NCBI GenBank assembly: GCA_021845595.1
Contig: JAJZVV010000022.1
Location: 1-34,704, forward strand
Source of the DNA: Pseudomonadota bacterium
GTDB taxonomy: Bacteria; Pseudomonadota; Alphaproteobacteria; Acetobacterales; Acetobacteraceae
DNA length: 34,704 bases
Direction: 5' to 3'
The notes beneath the pieces are model-generated. The model did not search any database. It was not told the origin of the DNA and saw only the letters and a list, made by a program, of their open reading frames with translations. Below, one piece after another: positions 7,529 through 14,408 of this stretch. A program made the position numbers and the translations under genes. Position 1 is the stretch's first letter. The number at the start of each line of letters is the position of its first letter.

Positions 7529-8383
7529 ATGGGTACGCTGTCCGACTATGTCTACCACCGGGACTTTGTGGGCCGCATTCCATTCGCGATCGGTCCGCTG
7601 ACGGTGCGCTTAGCGGCCCATCTCGAACAGGACCCGCTGCTCGTCCATGCCGAGCCTATCCTGTCCGTATTGAGCAAGGGACAAGACTTCTCGTCGCATG
7701 TCTCACCAATGAAAGCAGTGAGGGCCGCCTTCAAGAAGGCAACCAGGAATGGGGACTGGTCTAGGTATTCCAGGATGATGGACCTGCTCCTGAACAAGTG
7801 GGGCGTCTTCCACTTCCACGCAGATAACAGTCGGAAGCTGGTGTTCGTGTACCTATGCGTTCGTTCCAGCACCGCCTACCTAGTCGATATCCGCGGTCAT
7901 GACGGAAACTGGAAGTTGGAGCGCCACTTGATCAGCATCATCGCCGAGAACTGGCCGGATGCAGGGATCCTCCGTGAAGTCGCAAGAGGCTCGTCATGCT
8001 TGACCGAGGCGGATCTGCTGGAGGCGCGCAGGAGAGGCCTCAATATGCCCATCGAGGTCCATGGCAGATTCTACCTGCCTTCCTCGCGGGGATTGATGAT
8101 GGACGGCAGTGGTTACGACAGCCACACCGGCATCGTCCCCGTGGTAGTGACAGCGAAGAGGTTCGACCCGACTTCAACGGACGAGGAAGCTGTCAAGAGC
8201 CCGCAAGTCATGATGGTTGGCGTGGACCCGGACGACCCGCGACCGCCTTGGATTGTAGGCGCTGCGCAAGCCGGGGCGCTCGCGGCGCAGCGGCGCGAAG
8301 CGATGACGGGATCCTCGGCCCAGGAACGCGAAGCCCGTCTGAGGCATGCAGCCCACATGCTCTTTGGTAAGAACGTGCGGTGA
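7529..8383 (+). CDS. Hypothetical protein, family not recognised
   Basis: A 284-residue protein beginning MGTLSDYVYHRDFVGRIPF. I see no known domain, signal peptide or membrane segment. The N-terminal half is mixed alpha/beta (FHADNSRKLVFVYLCVRSS; YLVDIRGHDGNWKLERHL), the middle contains SGYDSHTGIVPVVV, and the C-terminus is an alanine- and arginine-rich helix (AGALAAQRREAMTGSSAQEREARLRHAAHMLFG). The ATG at 7529 is the first in frame; the upstream 140 bp are relatively AT-rich and could hold a promoter. Base composition is lower in GC than the backbone genes, and it stands alone, convergent with the DUF6915-like gene, so it is probably acquired cargo. A function cannot be assigned. Confidence 0.6.
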   Translation: MGTLSDYVYHRDFVGRIPFAIGPLTVRLAAHLEQDPLLVHAEPILSVLSKGQDFSSHVSPMKAVRAAFKKATRNGDWSRYSRMMDLLLNKWGVFHFHADNSRKLVFVYLCVRSSTAYLVDIRGHDGNWKLERHLISIIAENWPDAGILREVARGSSCLTEADLLEARRRGLNMPIEVHGRFYLPSSRGLMMDGSGYDSHTGIVPVVVTAKRFDPTSTDEEAVKSPQVMMVGVDPDDPRPPWIVGAAQAGALAAQRREAMTGSSAQEREARLRHAAHMLFGKNVR

Positions 8384-8588
8384 GGAAACCACTCAAATCG
8401 CTTCGACTGATGTTCGTTCTCTAACGTAAATCGTTGTCGGCACGCTGAGGAGTGTCAGGAAGGTCAGCGGCCACTGTGATGGCAGACAGTCACCCCAGAT
8501 CGATTATGGGGCTGTCGATTCGAAAAGAAGGACCCGACGCAGTGCCGACCTCGGGCGATGAGGAAGTTCCGCTAGCCTTTGACTCGGA
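8384..8588. other. Intergenic stretch between convergent genes
   Basis: About 205 bp between the stop codons of the unknown gene and the DUF6915-like gene. Possible frames here are not convincing. I see no clear terminator hairpin or repeat in it. Confidence 0.4.
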
Positions 8589-8963
8589 TCAGATCGTCAC
8601 CGCGAACGGATCGACGCCCCGATGGATCGGCTGGGCGCGGCCCATCCACGGTTCGGGACGGATGCGGCGTGCCCAGTCGGCGAAGCTCGGGATAAAGCCG
8701 AGGTCCTCACGGACATGTTGCTCGCCGATCAACCGCAGCGGCACAACGCGCCCGGTCGAGATGGTGATCGTGCATCCGTACAGGCGCTCCAGCATGAAGA
8801 TCCCCTCGGCATGATGCCGCAGCGCCCGATGTCGGAAATCTGCCGTCAGCATTTTCGATTCGTCGAACCAGGCGTGCAACGGCAGATAATCTTCCGCGGT
8901 CCCGCCCCAGAGGCGCGCCGAGGACAGGGCGTGATGATACGGGTGAGCCACCGTCGCCTCCAT
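8589..8963 (-). CDS. DUF6915-like protein
   Basis: A 124-residue protein with the pattern HPYHHALSSARLWGG near the N-terminus, then LPLHAWFDESK, FRHRALRHHAEGIF and a C-terminal DWARRI stretch. From memory this matches the DUF6915 family, small proteins of unknown function on alphaproteobacterial plasmids and integrative elements, often next to DUF6878 and ParB-like genes. It is notably rich in histidine (HPYHH, HAWFD, RHRALRHH), which could mean metal binding, but this is untested. Its ATG overlaps the stop of the upstream DUF6878-like gene in a TGATG, so the two are translationally coupled. The family name rests on memory rather than a search. Confidence 0.7.
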   Translation of the reverse strand: MEATVAHPYHHALSSARLWGGTAEDYLPLHAWFDESKMLTADFRHRALRHHAEGIFMLERLYGCTITISTGRVVPLRLIGEQHVREDLGFIPSFADWARRIRPEPWMGRAQPIHRGVDPFAVTI

Positions 8964-9427
8964 CAGAAGTCGTGTTCGGAGTAGGAGGTCGTCATCACGC
9001 GCTCGTTGTATTCTAAACGGATGGTGCGCTCGCCGACATCGAAGACGAATTCGCCATAGGCGCCGTCTTCGTTCTCCCAGCCGTCATGCACCTCTTCGAG
9101 GAAGTCGTAGGCCAGCTTCTCGATGGCGTCGCGCACCGGCATGACCTCGGTCTGCACGCCGCTTCCGTCCCAGCGCGGGGTTCGGATCTCGATGGTGCCG
9201 TCGGGCAATTCGGCGGCGGTTTCGTCTGGGCTCGTCGCGTCGATGCTTTCGATCTGTCCGGAGTCACCGGCGCCATCGAAGTGGACGGCGACATGTCGGA
9301 TGCCAGCGGCCTGAAGCACGGCGAACAGCGCGGCCTTGTTGAGCGGTGTCACCTCGCGGGCCAACTGCGCTCGTAGCTGGGCCTGGGCCTCGTATTGCGC
9401 GAAGGCATCGTTCGGGTTGTCGATCAT
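8963..9427 (-). CDS. DUF6878-like protein
   Basis: A 154-residue acidic protein. Key stretches are APPM-IDNPNDAFAQYEAQAQ at the start, VLQAAGIRHVAVHFDGAGDSGQIE, then a long helix AIEKLAYDFLEEVHDGWENEDGAYGEF and a C-terminal EYNERVMTTSYSEHDF. This resembles the DUF6878 family found beside DUF6915, ParB-like and ArdC genes; the molecular role is unknown. I chose the ATG at 9425-9427 over an in-frame ATG at 9499, because AGGAG lies about 8 bp upstream of 9427 and the longer form would translate the hairpin at 9468-9496. It is coupled to the next gene by a TGATG overlap. Confidence 0.75.
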   Translation of the reverse strand: MIDNPNDAFAQYEAQAQLRAQLAREVTPLNKAALFAVLQAAGIRHVAVHFDGAGDSGQIESIDATSPDETAAELPDGTIEIRTPRWDGSGVQTEVMPVRDAIEKLAYDFLEEVHDGWENEDGAYGEFVFDVGERTIRLEYNERVMTTSYSEHDF

Positions 9428-9467
9428 GGGGGGTGCTCCTGCGGGGTTCGGGAAGGCCGAAGCTCGG

Positions 9468-9496
9468 AAGGCCCGAGGCAGGATGCCTCGGGCCTT
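9468..9496 (-). terminator. Strong hairpin between the ParB-like and DUF6878-like genes
   Basis: A perfect 13-bp inverted repeat (AAGGCCCGAGGCA at 9468-9480, its complement at 9484-9496) with a 3-base loop begins 7 bp after the ParB-like stop codon. It lacks a clean run of T on the minus strand, so it may act as a Rho-independent terminator, an attenuator or an mRNA 3' stabiliser. Confidence 0.55.
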
Positions 9497-9502
9497 CATC
9501 GG

Positions 9503-11623
9503 TCACTCAGCGGCGATGGCCTGCGGCACGGCGGGATCATCGGCGTCGATCAGGAACGCCGGCAGTGCGGTGATTGCGTTGGGATCGCCGTCCGCCGTGC
9601 CCTCGGCTTCATCGTCGCTGGCCGCGGGAGCGACGGCCGCGGCCTCAGGCAACCTGGGCGCGCGGAGCGGCTCGGGCAGCCAGCCGGTGCCGGCGAGCAG
9701 CCGTTCGGCCTCCAGCGCCATCTCCGGCTTCTTGAGATGGTCGATCAGCTGCGCAGCGTGCTCGCCCTTCGCCTCGCGCACCGCTTCCAGGATGCGCACC
9801 TTCGGCACCCGGCCGAGATAGCTGTCGACCGTCGGCACCCAGCCAGCCGCCGCCATGTCGAGACCGACCGCCTGCGCCAGCCGATCGGCGTGCAACAGGG
9901 TATCAGTACGGCGGTTCCAGGGTTCGTGCAGCGCGTTGATGGTCAGCGCGGCGCAATGCGCGAACAGCGCCGCGCGCGTGTCGGTGTCGAAGCCGACGAG
10001 GGCGTTCCAGAGCTCTCCGGACGTCGCCGGCAACTGCTTCACCCACGCCTCGTGCCGCACGTCGATGGCCCTGGCGGATGCGGTGTCGCTCAGTCCGGGA
10101 GCCTGGGTCCCGAACCCGGCGCTCTTGGCCTCGATTTCCAGGCACGTGTCGGCGGCTGAGCGACAGAACAGGCGGAGGCAAAGCGCGTGGAGCACGGCCA
10201 GGAACGCCGTGTCCCAGTCGTTCCCCAAGGCTTCCCGTAACGCGAGCGTCCGGTGCGCGGTGAGTTCCGTCATCAGCCGCTCGGGCAGCGGCTTCAGCCC
10301 ATCGTCTTCCTCGGGCGCCTCGGCGGACGGCTCCGCGACCGTGGTGCTCGTGGTCGAGCGTGCCTCCGGCGCGGACGGGTCCGCGTCTTCCTCGGGTGCG
10401 ATGTTGGCCGGCCCCGCCGCATGATCGGGATCGTCGGGCGCAGCGACCGGCGGCTCATCCTCGGGCCGCACGTAGCCGCGCTCGACGCGCAGCGCTCCGT
10501 CACGGTCGATGCTGACGAAGGCACCGGCGCGGGCGACATCGGCGGGATCGAATTTCGGCGGGCGGTTCTGGAATGCCTCGATCGCCGCCTCGATCTCGGC
10601 CAGGCGCGCCTCCACCGCCTCGGGCAGTTCGTCGGCCTCGCCATACTGCTCCTCGAGCGCGTCGTATTCGCCCTTCAGTGTATCGAACTCCGCCTGTTCG
10701 GCCTCGGTGAGGGGATTGGTGCCCGGCAGCGGACGCAGCCCCTGCCGGTGGCCGTAGGGGAAGTCCGGGGCGGCCTCGACCCATTTCCAGCCCTCGGCGC
10801 GGATGGCGTCGGCCTCCCGCGCCAGGCGCTCGGCCACCAGCCGGTCGAGCAATGCCGGATCCTGCAACCAGCCGCCCTCGTCCTCCTGGAACAGGTCGCG
10901 CATCACGATGCCGCCGGCCGCCTCGTACGCCTCGACGCCGACAAAGCAGGCGCGCCGGTCGCTTGCGCGCACCGCCCCCTCGGTCAGCATGCGGCGGATG
11001 ATGTGCGGCTCCTTGTTCCAGCGGCGCTGGATCGTCGCCCAGACCTGCTCCTGGCGGACATGATCGTCGCTGACGCAGAACGCCATCAGCTGATCGAGCG
11101 TCATCGCCCCCTCGGCATAGGCATCGAGCAGTGCCGGGCTGGCGGCGACGAGCTTGAGCCGCTGGCGCACCACCGCGGCGGTGACACCGAACGCGGCGGC
11201 GATCTCCTCCTCGCCCTGGCCCTTCGTGCGCAACGTCTGGAAGGCGCGGAACTGGTCGAGCGGGTGCAGCGCCTCGCGGTCGGTGTTCTCGGCGAGGCTG
11301 TCCTCCTCGGCGAGGCCTTCGGTCTTGACGATGCAGGGGATGGGCGCAGTCTTGGCCAGGCGCTTCTGCCGGACCAGCAGTTCCAACGCCCGGAAGCGCC
11401 GGCCGCCGGCTGGCACCTCGAACGTGCCGGTCTCGTTGCCGTCCGCGTCCAGCACGGGGCGCACGCTCAGGCTCTGCAGCAGGGAGCGGCGGGCGATGCT
11501 CTCGGCCAGCGCCTCGATCGAGACGCCGGCCTTGACGCGCCGGACATTGGCCTGGCTGAGCACGAGCTTGTTGAACGGAATGTCCCGGGACGGGTTCAGG
11601 ACGATCTTCTGGGTCGCAGCCAT
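9503..11623 (-). CDS. Large ParB/RepB/Spo0J-like protein
   Basis: A 706-residue protein. Residues about 15-115 form the ParB N-terminal (CTPase/nuclease-like) domain: NKLVLSQANVRR, ALAESIARRSLLQSLSVRP, then AGGRRFRA (72-79, equivalent to the CTP-binding GERRxRA box) and SLAENTDREALHPLDQ. A helix-turn-helix follows at about 137-158 (EEEIAAAFGVTAAVVRQRLKL). The remaining 500 residues are much longer than in chromosomal ParB (about 300), with an acidic disordered stretch at about 380-430. Such long ParB-like proteins are typical of alphaproteobacterial plasmids and integrative elements, and no ParA partner is in view, so a role in regulation or element maintenance is as likely as DNA segregation. 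A copy of the structured leader lies directly upstream (11631-11682). Confidence 0.85.
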   Translation of the reverse strand: MAATQKIVLNPSRDIPFNKLVLSQANVRRVKAGVSIEALAESIARRSLLQSLSVRPVLDADGNETGTFEVPAGGRRFRALELLVRQKRLAKTAPIPCIVKTEGLAEEDSLAENTDREALHPLDQFRAFQTLRTKGQGEEEIAAAFGVTAAVVRQRLKLVAASPALLDAYAEGAMTLDQLMAFCVSDDHVRQEQVWATIQRRWNKEPHIIRRMLTEGAVRASDRRACFVGVEAYEAAGGIVMRDLFQEDEGGWLQDPALLDRLVAERLAREADAIRAEGWKWVEAAPDFPYGHRQGLRPLPGTNPLTEAEQAEFDTLKGEYDALEEQYGEADELPEAVEARLAEIEAAIEAFQNRPPKFDPADVARAGAFVSIDRDGALRVERGYVRPEDEPPVAAPDDPDHAAGPANIAPEEDADPSAPEARSTTSTTVAEPSAEAPEEDDGLKPLPERLMTELTAHRTLALREALGNDWDTAFLAVLHALCLRLFCRSAADTCLEIEAKSAGFGTQAPGLSDTASARAIDVRHEAWVKQLPATSGELWNALVGFDTDTRAALFAHCAALTINALHEPWNRRTDTLLHADRLAQAVGLDMAAAGWVPTVDSYLGRVPKVRILEAVREAKGEHAAQLIDHLKKPEMALEAERLLAGTGWLPEPLRAPRLPEAAAVAPAASDDEAEGTADGDPNAITALPAFLIDADDPAVPQAIAAE

Positions 11624-11630
11624 CGGTGAT

Positions 11631-11710
11631 CTCCGCGACGGGCCGGCCGGGAGCCTCTCTCCCAGCCCCTCGATCCGTCACGAAAATCCCCTCCGCCCTC
11701 TCGCTCTCGG
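11631..11710 (-). promoter_or_regulatory. Structured leader copy A, upstream of the ParB-like gene
   Basis: On the minus strand the sequence can fold as an outer stem (CGUGACGG with CCGUCGCG) around an inner stem-loop CUGGGAG-AGAGG-CUCCCGG in which all 7 inner pairs form, one as a wobble. The core is 11631-11682, and a shared distal block with CCCTCTCGCTCTCGG extends it to 11710. It ends about 8 bp before the ParB-like start codon and contains the GGAG ribosome-binding site in its last bases. Compare the copies at 12128 and 13173. Confidence 0.65.
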
Positions 11711-11724
11711 CGGCGGCGCGAGCC

Positions 11725-12120
11725 TCACTCGCCGGGGGCATCCGCCGCCGGTTCCGGCATGTTGACCACCTCGGCGCCGGCGGCGCGGTAGGCCGCTGCC
11801 ACCGCCGCCAGAGGCACGTAGCTGAACGGGCCATGCGGCGGCGGGTCTGGCGGTGCGCCGACGGCGACCATCGGCCCGCGAATGACGAGCCGGGCCACAG
11901 CATCGAAGGCGACACCGCGGCTGTCGATCACCGGCAGGCCGGCTTCGATGCAGGCGGCCTTGATCGGCTCGGAGTCGTATCCCAGGAGCCGGCATCCGTC
12001 CCCATACCAGAGGATGAAGCCGCCCCGGCCGATCGAGAGATGGCCACCCTCGGTCGCCAGGGCTTTCGCGATCAGCTCGGCATGGTGGGAGTGGATGTCG
12101 ACGTTTTCGGCGGCGCTCAT
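11725..12120 (-). CDS. Small conserved-looking hypothetical protein in the ArdC-ParB block
   Basis: A 131-residue protein starting MSAAENVDIHSHHAELIAKA. Features visible are GRGGFILWYGDGCRLLGYDSE, a likely compact alpha/beta domain, and a proline-rich loop (GAPPDPPPHGPF) before a C-terminal helix. I do not recognise the family. The frame is open to 12330, but that part lies inside the ardC coding region and the leader. The ATG at 12118-12120, with GGAG just upstream at the end of the structured leader, is clearly the right start. Its position between an ArdC-like and a ParB-like gene, each with the same leader, points to membership in the element backbone. Confidence 0.7.
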   Translation of the reverse strand: MSAAENVDIHSHHAELIAKALATEGGHLSIGRGGFILWYGDGCRLLGYDSEPIKAACIEAGLPVIDSRGVAFDAVARLVIRGPMVAVGAPPDPPPHGPFSYVPLAAVAAAYRAAGAEVVNMPEPAADAPGE

Positions 12121-12127
12121 GGCATTT

Positions 12128-12208
12128 CTCCGCGACGGGCCGGCCGGAAGCCTCTCTCCCGATCCCATCGGCCCGTCACGGAACTCCGGCGGCCCTCTGG
12201 CTCTCCGG
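12128..12208 (-). promoter_or_regulatory. Structured leader copy B, upstream of the small hypothetical gene
   Basis: The minus-strand RNA can form an 11-bp outer stem (CGUGACGGGCC with GGCCCGUCGCG, one G-U pair) enclosing the inner stem-loop UCGGGAG-AGAGG-CUUCCGG, which pairs throughout if wobbles are allowed. The core is 12128-12180; the distal CCCTCTGGCTCTCCGG block reaches 12208. The inner stem differs in sequence from copies A and C but keeps its pairing and its AGAGG loop. Confidence 0.7.
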
Positions 12209-13165
12209 CGCCGAGGCCGGAATCGCGAGACCCGATGAAGCTTCCGGCTCACCCTCATCCGCCGGGAACGCCAGCAGATAGTCGGCGGCCTTCGAGGCCG
12301 CGCTGGCGGCGCGGATGATCGCGCGGTCATCGTCGCGCAGCACCTCGAGCCAGGAACCGATATAGTCGGCGTGCCGCACGGTCGGCACGATGCCGAGGCT
12401 CGCGCAGAGGAACGCCGCCGTCATTTCGGCAACCAGTTCTTCCTTGGCGTAGCTGGCGGAGCCGAAGCCGCCGGACATGTCGCGCGCCAGCCGACGGGCC
12501 GCGCCTGACCAGTGACCGAGCTCATGAAGAGCCGTGCGATGCCAGTTCACCGGCTCGAAATAGGCCTGCGGCGGCGGCACCTGAATGAAATCGCCGATGA
12601 CCGAATAGAACGCGCGATCGCCGCCGATCCTGATCTCGGCGCCACTGGCCCGGATCAGCGCCTCGGCCTGTGGCAGGATGAGGCTCTCGGGAACAGGCGG
12701 TGCCGTGGATGCGATCGTGTCGGGTAGTCCGTCGCACTGATCGGTGTTGAACACGGTGAAGCGCTTGAGGAACGGGATGGAGCTCGGCTCGTCGCCATCG
12801 CGGTCGGCGCGCTCGCGCTCGGCCTCCGGCACGAAGCGATCGGCATAGACCACCGTGGTGCCACGCTCGCCCTTGCGGACATTGCCGCCGAGCGCGAGCG
12901 CCTGACGGAAGGTGAGCCAGGCTTGGCCGGAATAGCCGCGCTCGATCACCGCGCCCCAGAGGATCAGCACGTTGATCCCCGAATAGCGCCGGCCGGTGGC
13001 GGCGTTCTTTGGCAGGCCGACGGCCGCCCCGGCGCCCGAAGCGCCCCAGGACTGAACCCAGGGCAGGCGCCCGGCTTCCAGCTCGGTGATGATCTTGTCG
13101 GTGATTTCAGAATAGAGGCTCGCCCGGTCCTGACCGGGACGAACGCGAGCAGATGAGCGTGACAT
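12176..13165 (-). CDS. ardC: ArdC-like antirestriction protein with zincin-type peptidase domain
   Basis: A 329-residue protein. The N-terminal ssDNA-binding domain (about 15-125) has the ArdC pattern: YSEITDKIITELEAGRLPWVQSW, then LPKNAATGRRYSGINVLIL, and GGNVRKGERGTTVVYADRF. The C-terminal metallopeptidase-like domain has HELGHWSGAARRLAR, with the HExxH-type zinc motif written HELGH, and a downstream glutamate in YAKEELVAEMTAAFLC. ArdC of IncW plasmids protects incoming single-stranded DNA from host restriction during conjugation, so its presence supports a mobile origin for the left half. The stop lies close to leader copy B; the gene itself is preceded by leader copy C. Length and motifs are complete and it looks intact. 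Confidence 0.9.
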   Translation of the reverse strand: MSRSSARVRPGQDRASLYSEITDKIITELEAGRLPWVQSWGASGAGAAVGLPKNAATGRRYSGINVLILWGAVIERGYSGQAWLTFRQALALGGNVRKGERGTTVVYADRFVPEAERERADRDGDEPSSIPFLKRFTVFNTDQCDGLPDTIASTAPPVPESLILPQAEALIRASGAEIRIGGDRAFYSVIGDFIQVPPPQAYFEPVNWHRTALHELGHWSGAARRLARDMSGGFGSASYAKEELVAEMTAAFLCASLGIVPTVRHADYIGSWLEVLRDDDRAIIRAASAASKAADYLLAFPADEGEPEASSGLAIPASAPESQRAAGVP

Positions 13166-13172
13166 CGCGGAT

Positions 13173-13248
13173 CTCCGCGACGGGCGCCGCGAGCCTCTCT
13201 CGCGGTCCTCAACCCGTCACGGCCGGCCCGACCGAGCTCTAACTCTCG
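13173..13248 (-). promoter_or_regulatory. Structured leader copy C, upstream of ardC
   Basis: The minus-strand RNA has a 9-bp outer stem (CGUGACGGG with CCCGUCGCG, one G-U pair; 13176-13184 and 13213-13221) around a perfect 7-bp inner stem, CCGCGAG and CUCGCGG (13187-13193 and 13199-13205), with the same AGAGG loop. A distal block with CTCTAACTCTCG ends near 13248. The inner stem here is CG-rich where copy A has GGG/CCC, so base changes on the two sides compensate. Confidence 0.7.
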
Positions 13249-13634
13249 AATCTTGCAGTGCCTCGGCCGCTGCTCCCCAACTCATGCAACCATCCTCGAA
13301 CGGAGGCGGGTCTTCGACCTGCAGATCGGTAGTGGCCGAAGCAGGTCCGTAAGCGACCTTGGCCATTCCTGGTCCCATGGCCGTTTCGCCCCCATGGCAG
13401 TCGTCCATCCGACGCGGCTGACTGCTCCAATCTGGAAATAGATCTGCCGGGCCGGTTCAGCCGCTATGGGCTGGCGAGTGGAGCTTCGGGTAAGGGTGAC
13501 GCATGATCATGGTCGCGCCATTCGTGGAAATCAGCACCACCCCAGATACAGAAGGTTTACATCGGCGGCTTGCCGCCCGTGTTGGACTCGATCGTCCGTC
13601 TCGCTCACGGCACGCAGGAAGAGCAGGGACAAGC
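13249..13634. other. Long intergenic stretch with a 44-codon gene relic
   Basis: About 385 bp between the divergent ardC leader and the gene at 13635. No complete gene is supported. A plus-strand frame from 13507 to the stop at 13639-13641 reads VYIGGLPPVLDSIVRLAHG to its end QGQAW and looks like the C-terminus of a real protein, but it has no start codon and a stop directly upstream. A promoter for the next gene probably lies here but I cannot point to convincing boxes. Confidence 0.35.
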
Positions 13635-14408
13635 ATGGTGAAGCCGAGCTATGATAGGATCATGCCCAAGCTTGTACCCAGCCAAGTCGCTATTGCGATC
13701 GATCAGCTCTTCGGCTCAAATCGCAGCGAGATGAACGACGGCACCATCAACGGCAACCATCGCGCTCAGGTCCATACGCTGCTCCTCTTGCTGGACCAGA
13801 TTCCCGACAATCTGATCGACCTACCGCTCAACGACTTCCTCGAATTCTCCAATTGCCGGGGCAGCTTGGCGACCTCATTGGCGCGGTGGAACGTCGGAGA
13901 TACCAGCCGGGTGCAACCGCACCTCGCACGCGACCCGGTGGAGCGAATTCGCCGCCTACTCCTTCAGTGTCGTGACAAGCCGCCGGAGCCTGCCAGCGAG
14001 TTGCCGTTCATCAAGGATGGTGATGTGCAGGGCGGAATTCAAAACCAGATTGCGGCCGCTTGGACCGACTATCAAGCTCAAGAATGGATGGGCGCCACCG
14101 TGTTCGCCGGTGCGGCGCTGGAGGCGATTCTGTTGTGGGCAGTCAAAACGCACAGCCAAGTGCCTGCCGCGAGAGGTGACAAAATGGGCCTTGGTGAGCT
14201 GATACAGGCCGCTGCCACGGCGAACTTGATCAGCACGGGAACGGCAAGCCAGGCCGGTTTGGCGCAGGATGCTCGTAACCTCGTGCATCCCGGACGGGTG
14301 GCGCGCACGGGTGGCGCCTGCAGCAAAGCCACCGCCCTTACCGCGCACGCCGGCTTATTCGCCGTGATCCAAGACCTTGACCAAGCGCACAAGGCGGGGC
14401 GCCTCTAA
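13635..14408 (+). CDS. Hypothetical protein convergent with the HNH-NACHT gene
   Basis: A 257-residue soluble protein I do not recognise. The first third (about 10-100) is helical: QVAIAIDQLFGSN, HTLLLLLDQIPDNLIDLPLNDFLEF. The last 120 residues (AAAWTDYQAQEWMGATVFAGAALEAILLW to LAQDARNLVHPGRVAR) look like an all-helical domain similar to DUF4145-like or abortive-infection-related helical modules, in which a conserved R-N-x-x-H-P segment is common; this is inference. The ATG at 13635 is preferred over 13503 because a GCAGGGAC stretch lies just upstream and the longer N-terminus is low in structure. Its stop overlaps the stop of the NTPase gene by 3 bp tail to tail, which suggests the two genes came in together. 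Confidence 0.55.
   Translation: MVKPSYDRIMPKLVPSQVAIAIDQLFGSNRSEMNDGTINGNHRAQVHTLLLLLDQIPDNLIDLPLNDFLEFSNCRGSLATSLARWNVGDTSRVQPHLARDPVERIRRLLLQCRDKPPEPASELPFIKDGDVQGGIQNQIAAAWTDYQAQEWMGATVFAGAALEAILLWAVKTHSQVPAARGDKMGLGELIQAAATANLISTGTASQAGLAQDARNLVHPGRVARTGGACSKATALTAHAGLFAVIQDLDQAHKAGRL

Noticed and set aside
8452-8814. Plus-strand frame across the DUF6915-like gene
   Set aside because: It is mostly antisense to the DUF6915-like gene and has no domain of its own.
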